From: Geosiphon pyriformis
Taxonomy: Eukaryota; Glomeromycota; Glomeromycetes; Archaeosporales; Geosiphonaceae
Length of the DNA stretch: 64,000 bases
Assembly (NCBI GenBank): GCA_016748015.1
Contig: JAAOMT010000515.1
Location: 392,665 to 456,664 of the forward strand
Direction: 5' to 3'
In this document: piece after piece, positions 49,962 to 60,545 of the stretch
How positions within the stretch are numbered: position 1 is the first letter of the stretch
Layout of the letters: each line of letters begins with the position of its first letter
The notes under the pieces: model-generated
Seen by the model: the letters and a program-made list of their open reading frames with translations, nothing else
What the model was told of the DNA's origin: nothing
The model's database searches: none
Program-made: the position numbers and the translations under genes

Positions 49962-52900
49962 TTACACATCTATAATGACACTAACAATACCACTTAGACC
50001 AGAAAAAAAACAGCACAGCAAATGATGACCAAAGTTAACAGCAAATAATTCAACCACACCAAGCATTCTAACCACTCCACCTGACAACATAAAAGAAACA
50101 TCACAAGACAAACCAGAAACAACTCCACTATCAGCAACCAAACCAGCCTTCTCTATCTGCACCCTGTGCTCAGATCTCACCAACCATGCTCTCACATGAT
50201 GTAAATTAGCTACAAACCTAACAAAATTGACAATTTTACCAATGGCTTGCTTCTTATCATTAAATACACCCCAAGTCTCTTCACACCATTTATTTAGCAC
50301 AAAGCCTTTGTACACAATAGAATACAAACCAACATCCAAAGAAGAGGCAGACAACATCTACAAAACAGCTAAAGATAACAAGTCACAAAGACCTGCCACC
50401 AAAACCCAATGAGCAGAAGCTTCAACCAAAATCTCATTACAAATAACAACATCCCGAGAGCACATAAAGGCATGGTCAGAAAATTCCATTTCACCACACA
50501 GCAGGCACAATATGCCAAAATAACTCTTATCATACAGTTTTTTTCAAACAGCTATTAGAAGACGCCTGTGCACAGTTTTCATCAAATATAAGCACATGTT
50601 CGAAGTTTTTCAACCAGTAAATCCAGCAAGCATATGAGAATCCGGATGCCAAACTTTCACAGTAGAAATCCAGTCTATACATCCAATCAAGTCAACAGGT
50701 ACCACACCCACACCAGACTCAGCCTCCCAGTAAGCATGATTAATAGATCAAAAAATGTCCCTTACAAAGTAGCAGGCATTACCAGAGATTGCCGTGTTAT
50801 CAGCCACCAAATAATGTTCATGAACCTTTGTCAACAAAGAGAAGGAAGATCGAGCAGCTTTTCCAGCCACCAAATCAGCCTTGACATTACCTGAAATGCC
50901 AGAATAGCCCTCAATCTTAACCCAAACCACCTCGAGATCTTTTTCCCTAACCAAATTGAAAATATGGCATCTCTCCAACCAGCACTAATTACGAAAATCA
51001 GGCATGACACAAGACAACTCCAACAAGTAGGCATCAATAGCAGCTTGGCTATCAATATGCAAAATCACTCAACAAGAGAAAGGTACACACTCAAAAGCCA
51101 ATGCAACAGCCTGCAACTCAACCAAAGTAGAGAATAATAGACCACCAACCACAACACCAACACTCTTATCCAGAACCAGAAAATATACAGTAACACTACA
51201 AGCAGCATCAACTGAGCCAGTATTTCTTAAAGATCCATTAGTATACACCTTAAAGCAGCTAGACCAGATATTATGCAACTCATCTTTCACCAAAGAAAAC
51301 ACATCAGAATCTAAAATGTTTGTATTAACAGACTGAACAAAACCAGCAGAACTGGAAGCAGAAAAGCTCTAAACCAACATAAACTCAGACACAACTGAGA
51401 ACCAGCATGGCATAAGGCCCCATGGGTCCAACCTCTTCCAACAATGAAAAGTCTTCCAATCTAGCACATGGCTTCTCTTATCCAAAAGCTAATCACCAAA
51501 AGCAACCCCAAAATGCTTCAGAGAGTGAACAGAATTAAAATACTCAGAACTACCAAGAATTAATGAAAGTGAAAAACGATCTGGACTATGAAAGGCATTG
51601 GGAAGGTTGTTAGCCAAAGAAAGCTTATTACTCAAAAAAATCTTCATAATCCCAGCCAAAAAGTTGTTGACCAGACTAACATGCAGCTTGACAGGAAACT
51701 GCAAAAGATTCAGAGGAGCCCAACCAAAAACCTGCAAGTGTATAAACTTATAATCAAACAAACATCTAAGGACCTCAAAGGCATTAGAAAAGGACACCAA
51801 AGCAGCAATCTTCCCTTCAGATTGCACTTGTTCAAAAGTTTTCAAGCCATACAAAGAAGAGTGATATAAAGCAGCATCCAAAAAATCACAAGGCAAACCA
51901 GCTTTAGACTTAAGACCTTTCTTAACCATAACATCCCATTTGTGACAAACACCAGACGAAACAAAACTAAATTGAGTCTGGTAACTAACAATAGACTGCA
52001 AGACAGCTGAGACCAAATATGAGAACTGTTTATCAGTGATAGCCTTCCTGAGCACGACGTTAACAAAAAAACAAACATCAGAATGAGCTTTGGACACATT
52101 AGGTTTAAACAAACTCTCCATAGACAAGAAGATACCCAGATAATGATGAGCTTTGCCGTTTTTAGCAATTGAGATTGGCTGACCACAAATACTCAGAGAG
52201 GCAACCCTAACATCCTGGTTAATGGGAATAGCCACCGTTTTATCATTATTAATAAAAATATCATTGATTTTGAAGAACTCACTGGCAATGTTCAGAGCAT
52301 ACTGAGTGGAGGCCTAACAATTTCCAATCCAAATTGTATCATCAATGAATGCACCAGCAGCCAAGTAAGACATCATCCTACCCACACCCTCAACTCTGCC
52401 CATCTTCATAACAAACTTAGAATCAACATGGTATTTACATAAATGCTTGTGTCTTTTCACTTTGCAAAAGAGTGGATCATAGAAAATCCTCTATAAGAGA
52501 GGCAAAAAAACTTCACTCTGGTCCAATCTATCATGTACACTATAGCCATCTGATAAGCCAAAATTAGTCATCACCCTGTTAACCCTATTCTCATGAATGT
52601 TTCCAAAATATCCAATAAACCTTTCACACATTTTGATGCACCACAAACTAGCTCTTAAGTGAGGCCAACCAACAGAATCATACGCCTTCCACATATCCTG
52701 TAAAACCAACCAAATTTCCCTATTTTTTTTCAGAGCATCCTCCACAACTAAACCAACCACAAACACTAGAGATTGCGTAGAAGCACCTCAGAGAACTGAA
52801 AAATTATCACCCCAGAGAACACCAAACTTACTACAAGCCAAAGAGATGTGATCAGACAAAATCTTAGACAAAATTTTTTTGGCAGTCTCAATCAAAGCAA

Positions 52901-54648
52901 TAGGTCAAGTGTTTGTAAGAACCCCATCTCAATCATAAGGCTTTGGGATCATTGAGACCCACACCTTTTTCCAAAAAGCAGACACCATGCCAACAGATAA
53001 GTATACATTCAGCAACACCAAAAGGCATTCCAACATCTCACCACAACTATGTTTCCAAAGTTCATTGAGAATGCCAGACAAGTCAGCAGCTTTGCCATCA
53101 GGAAGACCATTAGTAACCAAAAGTAATTCACCCATGCTAATTGCACTGATCACATTAGAAAAGGATCTCTAACATAGTTCAAAGATGTATACTAACGAGC
53201 CCAGAGATCAGACAGCACCGTAGGCATCACATGCTTCTATGTCCAACCCTCCATAATCTTGTCAACACTTGATCTAATCTCTTCCAGCTCCAATATCAAC
53301 TCATCATCAACCACCAAGTGATCCAACACCACCTTTTGAAATGGCCAATCCAGAACACTCCTAATTATACTCCCTTTGTCCAAGCAAAATTGTTCTATAT
53401 GCTTCTCAATAGCCATTCTGATAGTAGCCTCTTGCAACAACTTTGACTCAAACATCTTGGATTTTCTGTACTCCTTTTTGACAAGCAACAGATAACTAAG
53501 AAGATTCTCTATTTTTTGGCTATCATGAACCATGTCCTCCATAACAAGAGCTTTACTGGCATCTAGAGCCGACCATTTCTTCACAAACTGATTGAAACCA
53601 AAAGTATTAGCAGAGATCAAGCATTTGACTATCTTGGCAATCAGCGACTCCAAACCCAGGAACTTAGAAGAATGTTTATTTTTCAAGCACTGAAAATCAC
53701 AGAACCAATGTCTAGAAAATATTTCATCTGCAGAATTCACCACTATTTTTTCTAGCAAAGACCACATAGCATCCAAATCAAGACCAGCAGCAGTGCCAAA
53801 AAACCTCCCCTTTACTTTCAACATCTTAGCAGAGAAATATTCCTTAAAATGGAACCACTCAGCACCATCAGTATTCTTGATCCTAAACTTCCAACAATTT
53901 TTGTTGGCCTGCTTATGCAAATCATTTAGCCGAATATCTAAGAGCCCACTCAGGCCAACCAAAACCATGACAGATTTGTAATCCGTATTAAAGAAATCAG
54001 AAACAGAATTAACACAATGCTTCACAACAGCAGAAGATAAAGTCTCACTAACAAGAATAAAATCAATTGTCTTCTCCACCCCCTAAAATTGCTCTATGTA
54101 GCCATTTTGACCAAAGAGTGTCCAGCAAAAGAATTGACTAAACCCAAATCCAAACAGAACTTAAAACTTGCACTTCTCCCAAAGTCATTCTCATTGAAAT
54201 CGCCAGCCAGAACAACAAAAGTGCTGGAGTTAACAGACTTAGCAATAAGAGAATTCACTGCAGGAGCCTAAGCAAACCTAGTTCCAGGAGAAGCACCAGT
54301 ATACAAACCCAGAATTGTAACCAAAAGCTTGCCTTTAAACAAAAGCTGAATCAAAATCAAATAACCAGAAACTTTTTCAACCTTAGAAACATGGCGAGCC
54401 AAAGAGTTGTCCATAATCACAGCAATGCCAGCACCAAGATAACCAATATCCAACCCAGAAGTAAAAATCCGAACCTCATCAAATTTGTTCTTGATCCATG
54501 ATCCAAAAGAGGACCTTAATTTTGTCTCAGCAACAAAAGAAACCATATTCCTAGAACTCACATGCTAATGAACAATGTCTGCCTGTTTTGCAAGGACATT
54601 AATACCCCGAACATTGCACATAGCAAATTTCCAAATCAGACCACTCAT
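49962..54648 (-). pseudogene. LINE B ORF2 (endonuclease, RT, RNase H, zinc finger), broken
   Basis: Start ATG 54648: MSGLIWKFAMCNVRGIN. Endonuclease: FTSGLDIGYLGAGIAVIMD and VVLAGDFNENDFGR with the catalytic Asp kept, then EKTIDFILVS. The linker to RT has PFQKVVLDHLVVDDELILEL. RT: GLPDGKAADLSGILNELWKH, LVLQDMWKAYDSVGWPHL (motif A), VHDRLDQSEVF (family usually GLDQGE), AGAFIDDTIWIG near 52350 (catalytic DD) and INNDKTVAIPI. RNase H: KVYTNGSLRNTG (family usually YTDGSL, so catalytic Asp is Asn), STLVELQAVALAFEC, HIDSQAAIDAY and VKIEGYSGISGNVKAD. Zinc-finger: CLLCGEMEFSDHAFMC. C-terminal end SGLSGIVSVIIDV. Stops and at least one frameshift make it dead. Confidence 0.9.
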
Positions 54649-56409
54649 TGAGATAACAGAGGTAGGGACAAACTTGAACCAGAACACAAAAGATCTAATT
54701 TTACCATGATCAAACTGAACAAAGCCTCTAGAGCAGACATTTTAGACTCCAAACTGCCCAACTTGGAAGTGAGAACCTTTGAACTACTCGAATTAAGACC
54801 ATCCACAGATCCACTACTACTTGAAAAAGGGGGAGTAGCCAAAGCCAACAAACCATCCAGAGCCATATCCAAATCCACAACTGGAGCCAAAGGCACAGAA
54901 ACAGCCAAAGGAGAAGCACAAGATGGAGACACTAATGACACCAGTTTAACAAAACTCAATTTTTTAATAATAACAGAAACTTGATTTGCTAGAATTTCTA
55001 AAGAGCGCTCCAAAACTACCAAATGCTCACCCAATTCATTGACTTGAGGACCAGAAGAACCCAAAGAGAGAGGTGGACCACCAGAGAGCAAACCAGAACC
55101 AAAAAGGGAGCCACCAGAAGAGGAGTTAAGAGACACTATCTGAGCCCATGATTTGCCACCAAAGACAGCAGGGTGAGAGATTGGAACTTTTTTTTTCGCG
55201 TACAACTTAGCCAACCAAAAATGATTATAACCAGAAGCAGGCTTTTTGAATAAACTTGAGAGCTCAGAAGATGACACAACTGATACATTACATTTCAGAA
55301 TCAAATGGCCAAAATGCCCACATTTTCCACATTTAACCAAATCCAATCTGGTCCATAAGAGTCGCACACCACCAAAAATAGGTTCAATATAAAAGGCAGT
55401 ATCCAAATCCTCTTCAGATTTAAAGCCAACCACAACACAACAAACCTTATTGCCAGTGTTCAAAGATTGATTAATGATGCAGGTTTTCCCACCAGCCCTA
55501 TCCAAAAGAGTACCAAGATCATGTGCAGTTGTTTCCATTGGCAAGGTAAACAGAAGCACCCTGAATTGGTCCCTAGAAGCCCAAGTCTCATGATCCCCCA
55601 TGGCCATAGCCACAAAAACTGAGTCTTTCCTAATTAGGAATGACCATCTTAAAGCCAACTGTACAGCTTGATCAGAATCGGCGAATTCTACCACAGTCTT
55701 TTGCCATAAACCGATTAGTTGAATTTTGATTGATTTAATTTTGCCAAATTCGGCTACTGCAGTGACAATCATATCCTTAGATGTGTCTATGGGAATTTCC
55801 TTAATCACTATGGCCCAATCTGAACGAATTTTTTGTTTCTTAAGATCACTGTTTATGTTGATCCCATTTTCACCAGCCAATAAAACAGTCTTCTTCATGC
55901 TTTTCTCTGATGTAAACATTGATTTGATGATCTCTTCAAATTTTGAGGAGGTAGTGGCCCCCCCAAAACCATTGATTTTTGAAAAAATCTTTCTTATGTA
56001 CTGAGTTTTCGCTGTCGCTGATTTGTCTTCCACAGCTGAAAGATTGATATTCAAGGCAAAAAACTTTTTAACAGGTGTATTTACTTGAGTTTTGAAAATC
56101 ACAGGGTCGACCCAATCACTTTTTTTTTTTCCGAAGAGGCCAACACAAGAGGAAGTGGAAGAGACTTACTTTTTTGTCCATAATATAGTTGGGAGAGCCA
56201 AGAGGGGAGCTGAAATTCGCACCAGAATTGACACACTTAGCTTTAAGAGTATTCATAGCTGAACCCAGAAGAGAACCATCATCATCCACACTCATGCTCA
56301 CATCCTCATCATCACCAGACAGACTCTCTATATCAGAAAACATACTGATACCAGAACCAGACTTTAAAAAAATATCTTTCTTATTACTGTTACCCGAGTA
56401 GAAAAACTG

Positions 56410-57490
56410 ATTCAAAGTTATGAAGAAACGTGACCAAAACATGACATAACACAGAATAACATGCAATAATATTGGATAATGTGTTATAACGTAGGATAAC
56501 GTGTTATAATACAGGATAACACAGAATAGCACGCAATAATATAAAATAACGTGTTATAACGCAGGATAACACAGAATAACATGTAATAACTTTAAATAAT
56601 GTGTTATAACATAGGATAACTAGCAATAATGTAGAAAAATGAAGCAATAACAGAAACAACAAAGCAATAGCTAGCAATAGCGAGACAATTGAAAGCAATC
56701 CTGTAAAACCAAAAGAATGTATAAAAACAAGTAGTTGTAGAAGTGAGAAAAAACAGACAGATAGATACAAACTTCTAGACCAGAATTAAAATATCCATAT
56801 CCTTTCATCCTTTATTATCTTCCCTATTTCATCTCCTGAAATAAACCAATTATTAAAAGAAATCAGAATCATGAATTTATGTTCTTAAACTTCGTGGAAT
56901 TTATGTGAATTAACCTTTGTCTCATACCTCTGTTCTAGAACAGATGCTCTTAGCATAACCACCTCGAACCTATTAATGATTTGGACCAATTGCTCTTGAT
57001 CACGGCAATTGACAATACTAATTTATTTTTTCTCTCTTTTCTTTTCTTTTCTTTTTCTTTTTCTTTCTTTTTCTGTGTGTATTTTTGTGAAGTGGCAACA
57101 TAGTAAAATCGACTGTCTGGAAATAGACTTTGTGATAGCCTGGTAAAAGAGGGAAGCTCCTCCTAAGTTTTGGATATTAACATTATCTTGTTAGCTTACC
57201 AGAAGGGCGAAAAAACAACGCCAGATCCTAATGACTGTGCTTGTTAGCTTGGAGAAGAAAGTTCACATTTACGAAAAACGTTGTAATTGATAAAAAACAA
57301 ACTCTGTGCCTTATAACCAAAAAAATTAACAGGTAAAATTCACATCCAGGAATAGACCTTCAGAGACTGATAATCAAGACTAAGTCAACAGAATTACACA
57401 GAAGACGCATTATTAATAATTGAGAGCTGCCAACATTACTATTTCTTATACCCACCAAGTTTACCTATAACATCACCTGAGTGCTTCACA
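56410..57490 (-). other. About 1.1-kb interruption of LINE B ORF1 (intron or nested insertion)
   Basis: On the minus strand the ORF1 reading KHSGD stops at about 57490 and the matching continuation YSGNSNKKDIFLKS begins at about 56405. The two junctions share a diverged repeat (CACTCAGGTGAT and TACTCGGGTAAC). Between them lie a polypyrimidine/polypurine block at 57020-57076 and a minisatellite at 56439-56640, with no ORF of note. It could be a retained intron, a nested non-autonomous element flanked by a target-site duplication, or an internal leader region. Confidence 0.5.
56439..56640 (-). repeat. Minisatellite, about 50-bp unit, three to four diverged copies
   Basis: Units contain ACAGAATAACATGCAATAAT followed by a variable AT stretch and GTGTTATAACGCAGGATAAC. 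A 20-bp partial unit (GTGTTATAATACAGGATAAC) is inserted between the first and second full units. It lies inside the interruption of LINE B ORF1. Confidence 0.85.
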
Positions 57491-57660
57491 TTACCAAGAA
57501 CAACTTTCTTTTTTTGCATAAAAGAACCACTGGTCAGACCATGAAAAGCACCTTTAGATGCCTTTTTCTTAGACATATTGCTACCAAAGGCAGCTTCTAA
57601 ATCTACCACAAAAAGGTTATTAGTTAAAAAAATGTTGATATAATACAAGCAAAAAAACAA

Positions 57661-58287
57661 AAAACTTCTTATTCAGAAATATGCTTATTAAGGATTTTTG
57701 GAGCTAAGAGAGAAAGAAGTTTTTTATTTATATTTAAATTATACTTAAATTAATATAATAATATTAATTTTTATTTTACTATTTTATTTCTTTTTTTTTT
57801 GATTTATATAATTATTAGTTTTTGTAAAATATATTAAATAAATTATTATTAAAAATTTAACTAATACTTGATATTAAATTCTAAAAACATTAATATAAAG
57901 CATAAAATTAATTTTATATATTAAATTCTTACTAATTTAATTTGCTTATAAAAGTTAAATTACTCTTTTAATTATTTTATCATTATATAATATTGTTTAT
58001 TTTTGTTATATATTAATGTATTATATTTAATTGTAATAATATAAACAATTTTTTAAATATTATATTAATTTTAAATAAGTATAAAAAATAAACAAAGTAA
58101 AAATTAAATAAATTTTATATTATATTTGGCTATTAGTATTTTTATTAATAATACTATTTAGATTAATAATAATTATATTATTATATAGTATATTTTCAGA
58201 TTAATAATATATTTATTAATACTAATAAAATTACAACTATAATTAATTAGTAAATTGTTAAAAAAAACTCTTTGTCTTCTTAATTTT
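57661..58287. other. Extremely AT-rich spacer between LINE B and element C
   Basis: No coding signal; divergently orients the 5' ends of LINE B (-) and element C (+). Confidence 0.7.
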
Positions 58288-60414
58288 ATGACTACAACCA
58301 AAGCAAAGAGTAAAAAAGCTATACCTAATATCTTTTCTGAGATATCTAATAAAATTTCAACCAGAAGAGCTTTTTTTGTTGTAGAAGCAACTAAACAGAA
58401 TGTTTTAAAAGTCTTTCTTTTATTTAGTAATCATAAAAAACTGCTTTTGGTAGCTACTAAAACAACTTCTTCATCTTTGGCTGGTTTTTTACCAGTCAAA
58501 GTTCTCTCAAAAAGACACATTTGAATTAGTTTCAGTGTTGTCTTCACTCCAACTAAGAGCCCAAAAGTTTTTAATAATAGATTTGTAAACAAGCTGATTT
58601 TCTTCTTTTTAGTTTTAACACTTGGTGCTGTTAGCATTATATCTTCAAAAAAAATGGTCAAAAAAACCAAAAGTTCAAAAAAGTGGAAGCAGTCACTTGT
58701 CTTTGCTATTATTATACTGAATCTCTTTGTAGTTTCTAATAAGATCTTAGGTGAGATTTCTATAATATTATTTGGCATGTCATCTAAGATAAGCCAAGAT
58801 CAACCACTAACTGTATTGCCAAATATGGTGTTTTCTGGCAGATTATTGCCAGTTTTAAAAGCAAAACAATTATTTTCTGTGATGTTATCTGTTCTTAAAA
58901 ACTGGGCTGACCAAATAGAAACTGAATCATTTTCTTTTTTAATTTCTGATGCTGCTGTTGGTGGTGCTTGGAAAACTATTATTAGTCATTAAAAGTTTGC
59001 TGAATGGATGGCCTCTATTTTAGTGCCTAAAGCTACTTTCAAGATTAAATTGGCTCATATTAAGGCTATTTTTCAGTCTGTGCATGGTTTTTTGGGTACA
59101 AAGTCAGTTGTAAAAGATAGTGTAAAGCTCTTCTGTATGAAATTTGCTTCCCAAAACTCTTTGGATGCTGCATTTTTGGTCAAGCTTACAAGCTCTATTC
59201 ATCTTGCCACTTTTAAAATTGCCAAGTTTTTGGTAGTTTTTAAGTCTGGCTCCTCATTTGCTGCTGTTGCACTGTGTGATGTGCTCTTAGGTGTGTTTGT
59301 TGCTAATATTAAAACAGTTTTTGGTATATTTGGCAGTATTACTTATGTTGTGCTAAAGCCCGCTGGTATTTGGCAATATGTGATTGTTTATTTTAAGAAA
59401 TTGAATTTTGCTGTGTCTGTTTTGAATTATTGGTCAGTTTTGGTGAACAAGAATAGTATTAGAATCCTTCTCTTGGTGAATTAAAATAAAACTATTCTGT
59501 TTTATAATAGAATTAAGACCAAGTTAGTCAATTTTTTTTTTAACTACACAGCTTTTGAAATTAGTGATATAATTTTTCAGATTGGTGGTCAGACATGTTT
59601 CATTCTTTGTTTTTCTGAATCTGGTTATTGTTCTTGGTTTGCTTTGGTTACATTTGGTTCTCAGATTGATTTAGATTCTGTAGTTGTCAAGACTGGTACC
59701 CTAAGAAAATGCCATATTTGGTGAGAAATTCTTAGTTGTCAGCATTGCTTTAGGTGTTAAGAAGTAGACTATTTAGCTGTAGACTGTAAAGTATTTTTAC
59801 CTCTCTCTTTTAAGGCTCCTAAAATGTTTAAATTACATTTTGTAAATGGTGTTTTTTATGTAAAAACTTTTGTTTTCCTGAATTCTTCTAAGTTTCTTCT
59901 CTTGGCAGTTTCTATTTCTTCTTTTATAATTGTTGACAATCTCTTGGTGTCCTTTTAGTTGGCTTTTTTGGAGTCTGATTTGGCCAAGCTTTCTGTTTTG
60001 GTTAAGTCTATTGTCAAACCAGTTAGTTCATTGGTCAAATTATTTGAACAATTTATTAATAAAAATTTGATCTCAAGCAGTAAACTTGGTCTTAAAGTTA
60101 ATAAAATTTTGGTACATATGGGTTTTTTTAGTAAAGTTGTTGGTAAGTTAGAAAAAAAAATAATTTTTTTAAAAAAAGAGTACTACATAAAGGATGTTGA
60201 TATGTTTGGTAATTTAGAGCACCCAATTAGTCTAAGTGATGAAGTGTTTTCTAACTTAATGTTTTTTTGGAAACATGAATCTGTTGTTATAAAAACTGAT
60301 GTCTTTAAAACGGCTAAATGGCTGGTTGAATTGGTTAGTGATAATACTATATTGTTTAAAATTGTTCAAAAAATGTCTTCTTTGGGTAAGTTTTCTTCTA
60401 AAACTTCAGCATAG
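58288..60414 (+). pseudogene. Element C ORF1: RRM-like plus zinc knuckle, one frame with six stops
   Basis: One continuous frame of 708 codons from ATG 58288 (MTTTKAKSKKAIPNIFSEIS) to TAG/TAA at 60412, with stops at 58522 (TGA), 58990 (TAA), 59482 (TAA), 59722 (TGA), 59758 (TAA) and 59956 (TAG) and no frameshift. The middle has RRM-like sequence (VKSG-type SSFAAVALCDVLLGVF, IFGSITYVVLKPAGIWQYVI, VYFKKLNFAVSVLNYWSVLV), as in LINE A/B ORF1. The knuckle reads CFRC-stop-EVDYLAVDC: the His of C-x2-C-x4-H-x4-C is Tyr and the Gln after it is a stop. The C-terminal part is Lys/Leu-rich with coiled-coil character. It would have bound element RNA. Confidence 0.82.
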
Positions 60415-60545
60415 TATGTTTTTGATTAATCTGAGTGACTAGTCACATGTAGTAAGTGCATAATTAGCACCTATTTTAAATCACTTAGTTTAATATATTG
60501 TACTAAGTAGCTTTTGGGCTGCACTCATTAAACAAATAAAAAAAA
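60415..60545 (+). repeat. LINE-type 3' tail of element C
   Basis: About 130 bases aligned with the tails of LINE B (49961-49819, -) and LINE A (43100-42965, -). Conserved blocks are listed under element C. Probably the site recognised by the reverse transcriptase on the element RNA, by analogy with other LINEs. Confidence 0.75.

Larger units (their letters stand above)
54645..57576 (-). pseudogene. LINE B ORF1, interrupted (RRM-like, CCHC knuckle, coiled coil)
   Basis: N-terminal part (57576-57490) reads MSKKKASKGAFHGLTSGSF and VVLGNVKHSGD. After a 1.1-kb interruption it resumes NSNKKDIFLKSGSG, MFSDIESLSGDDEDVSMS (56400-56130). An 11-A run at about 56120-56130 then shifts the frame, and a 485-codon frame (56102-54645) holds SFALNI-type FFALNINLSAVEDKS, RKIFSKINGFGGATTSSKF, an RRM-like AIVIKEIPIDTSKDMIVTAV with IKIQLIGLWQKTVVEFAD, the knuckle CGKCGHFGHLILKC (C-x2-C-x4-H-x4-C), and a Ser-rich, Leu-heptad C-terminal region. 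Role: binds element RNA. The TGA stop shares ATGA with the ORF2 start. Confidence 0.88.
49819..57660 (-). mobile_element. LINE B: near-full-length two-ORF non-LTR retrotransposon, inactive
   Basis: Minus-strand element: ORF1 N-terminal part near 57576, a 1.1-kb interruption (about 57490-56410) with a 50-bp minisatellite, the rest of ORF1 to 54645, ORF2 54648-49962, 3' tail 49961-49840 and a poly-A tail (T run, plus strand, about 49819-49838). It is better preserved than LINE A: ORF1 has a 485-codon open frame and ORF2 has 280- and 248-codon frames. Stops include changes such as FAQAP to FA-stop-AP (CAG to TAG) and TWSNF to T-stop-SNF (TGG to TAG). A single-base loss in a G run at about 54083-54087 also breaks ORF2. 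Confidence 0.92.
58288..60545 (+). mobile_element. Element C: ORF1-only LINE relative sharing the LINE 3' tail
   Basis: Contains a single LINE ORF1-type coding region (58288-60414) followed at once by a tail (60415-60545) that matches the 3' tails of LINE A and B: GACTAGTCACATGTAGTAAG, TGCATAATT, TCACTTAGTTTA, TGTACTAAGTAG and a final AAACAAATAAAAAAAAA. No endonuclease or reverse transcriptase is present between ORF1 and the tail. Thus it looks like a non-autonomous element mobilised by a LINE through the shared tail, or an element that lost ORF2 by internal deletion. The 5' end is not sharply visible. Confidence 0.75.

Noticed and set aside
43286-56401. Plus-strand open frames of 60-130 codons across the LINE region (for example 43658-44056, 44540-44827, 54706-54984)
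   Set aside because: They lie antisense to recognised LINE ORF1/ORF2 coding segments and have no family features.
56504-56770. Minus-strand ORF of repeated Leu/Val/Ile/Tyr units (about 88 codons)
   Set aside because: Translation of the minisatellite and its flank within the LINE B interruption.
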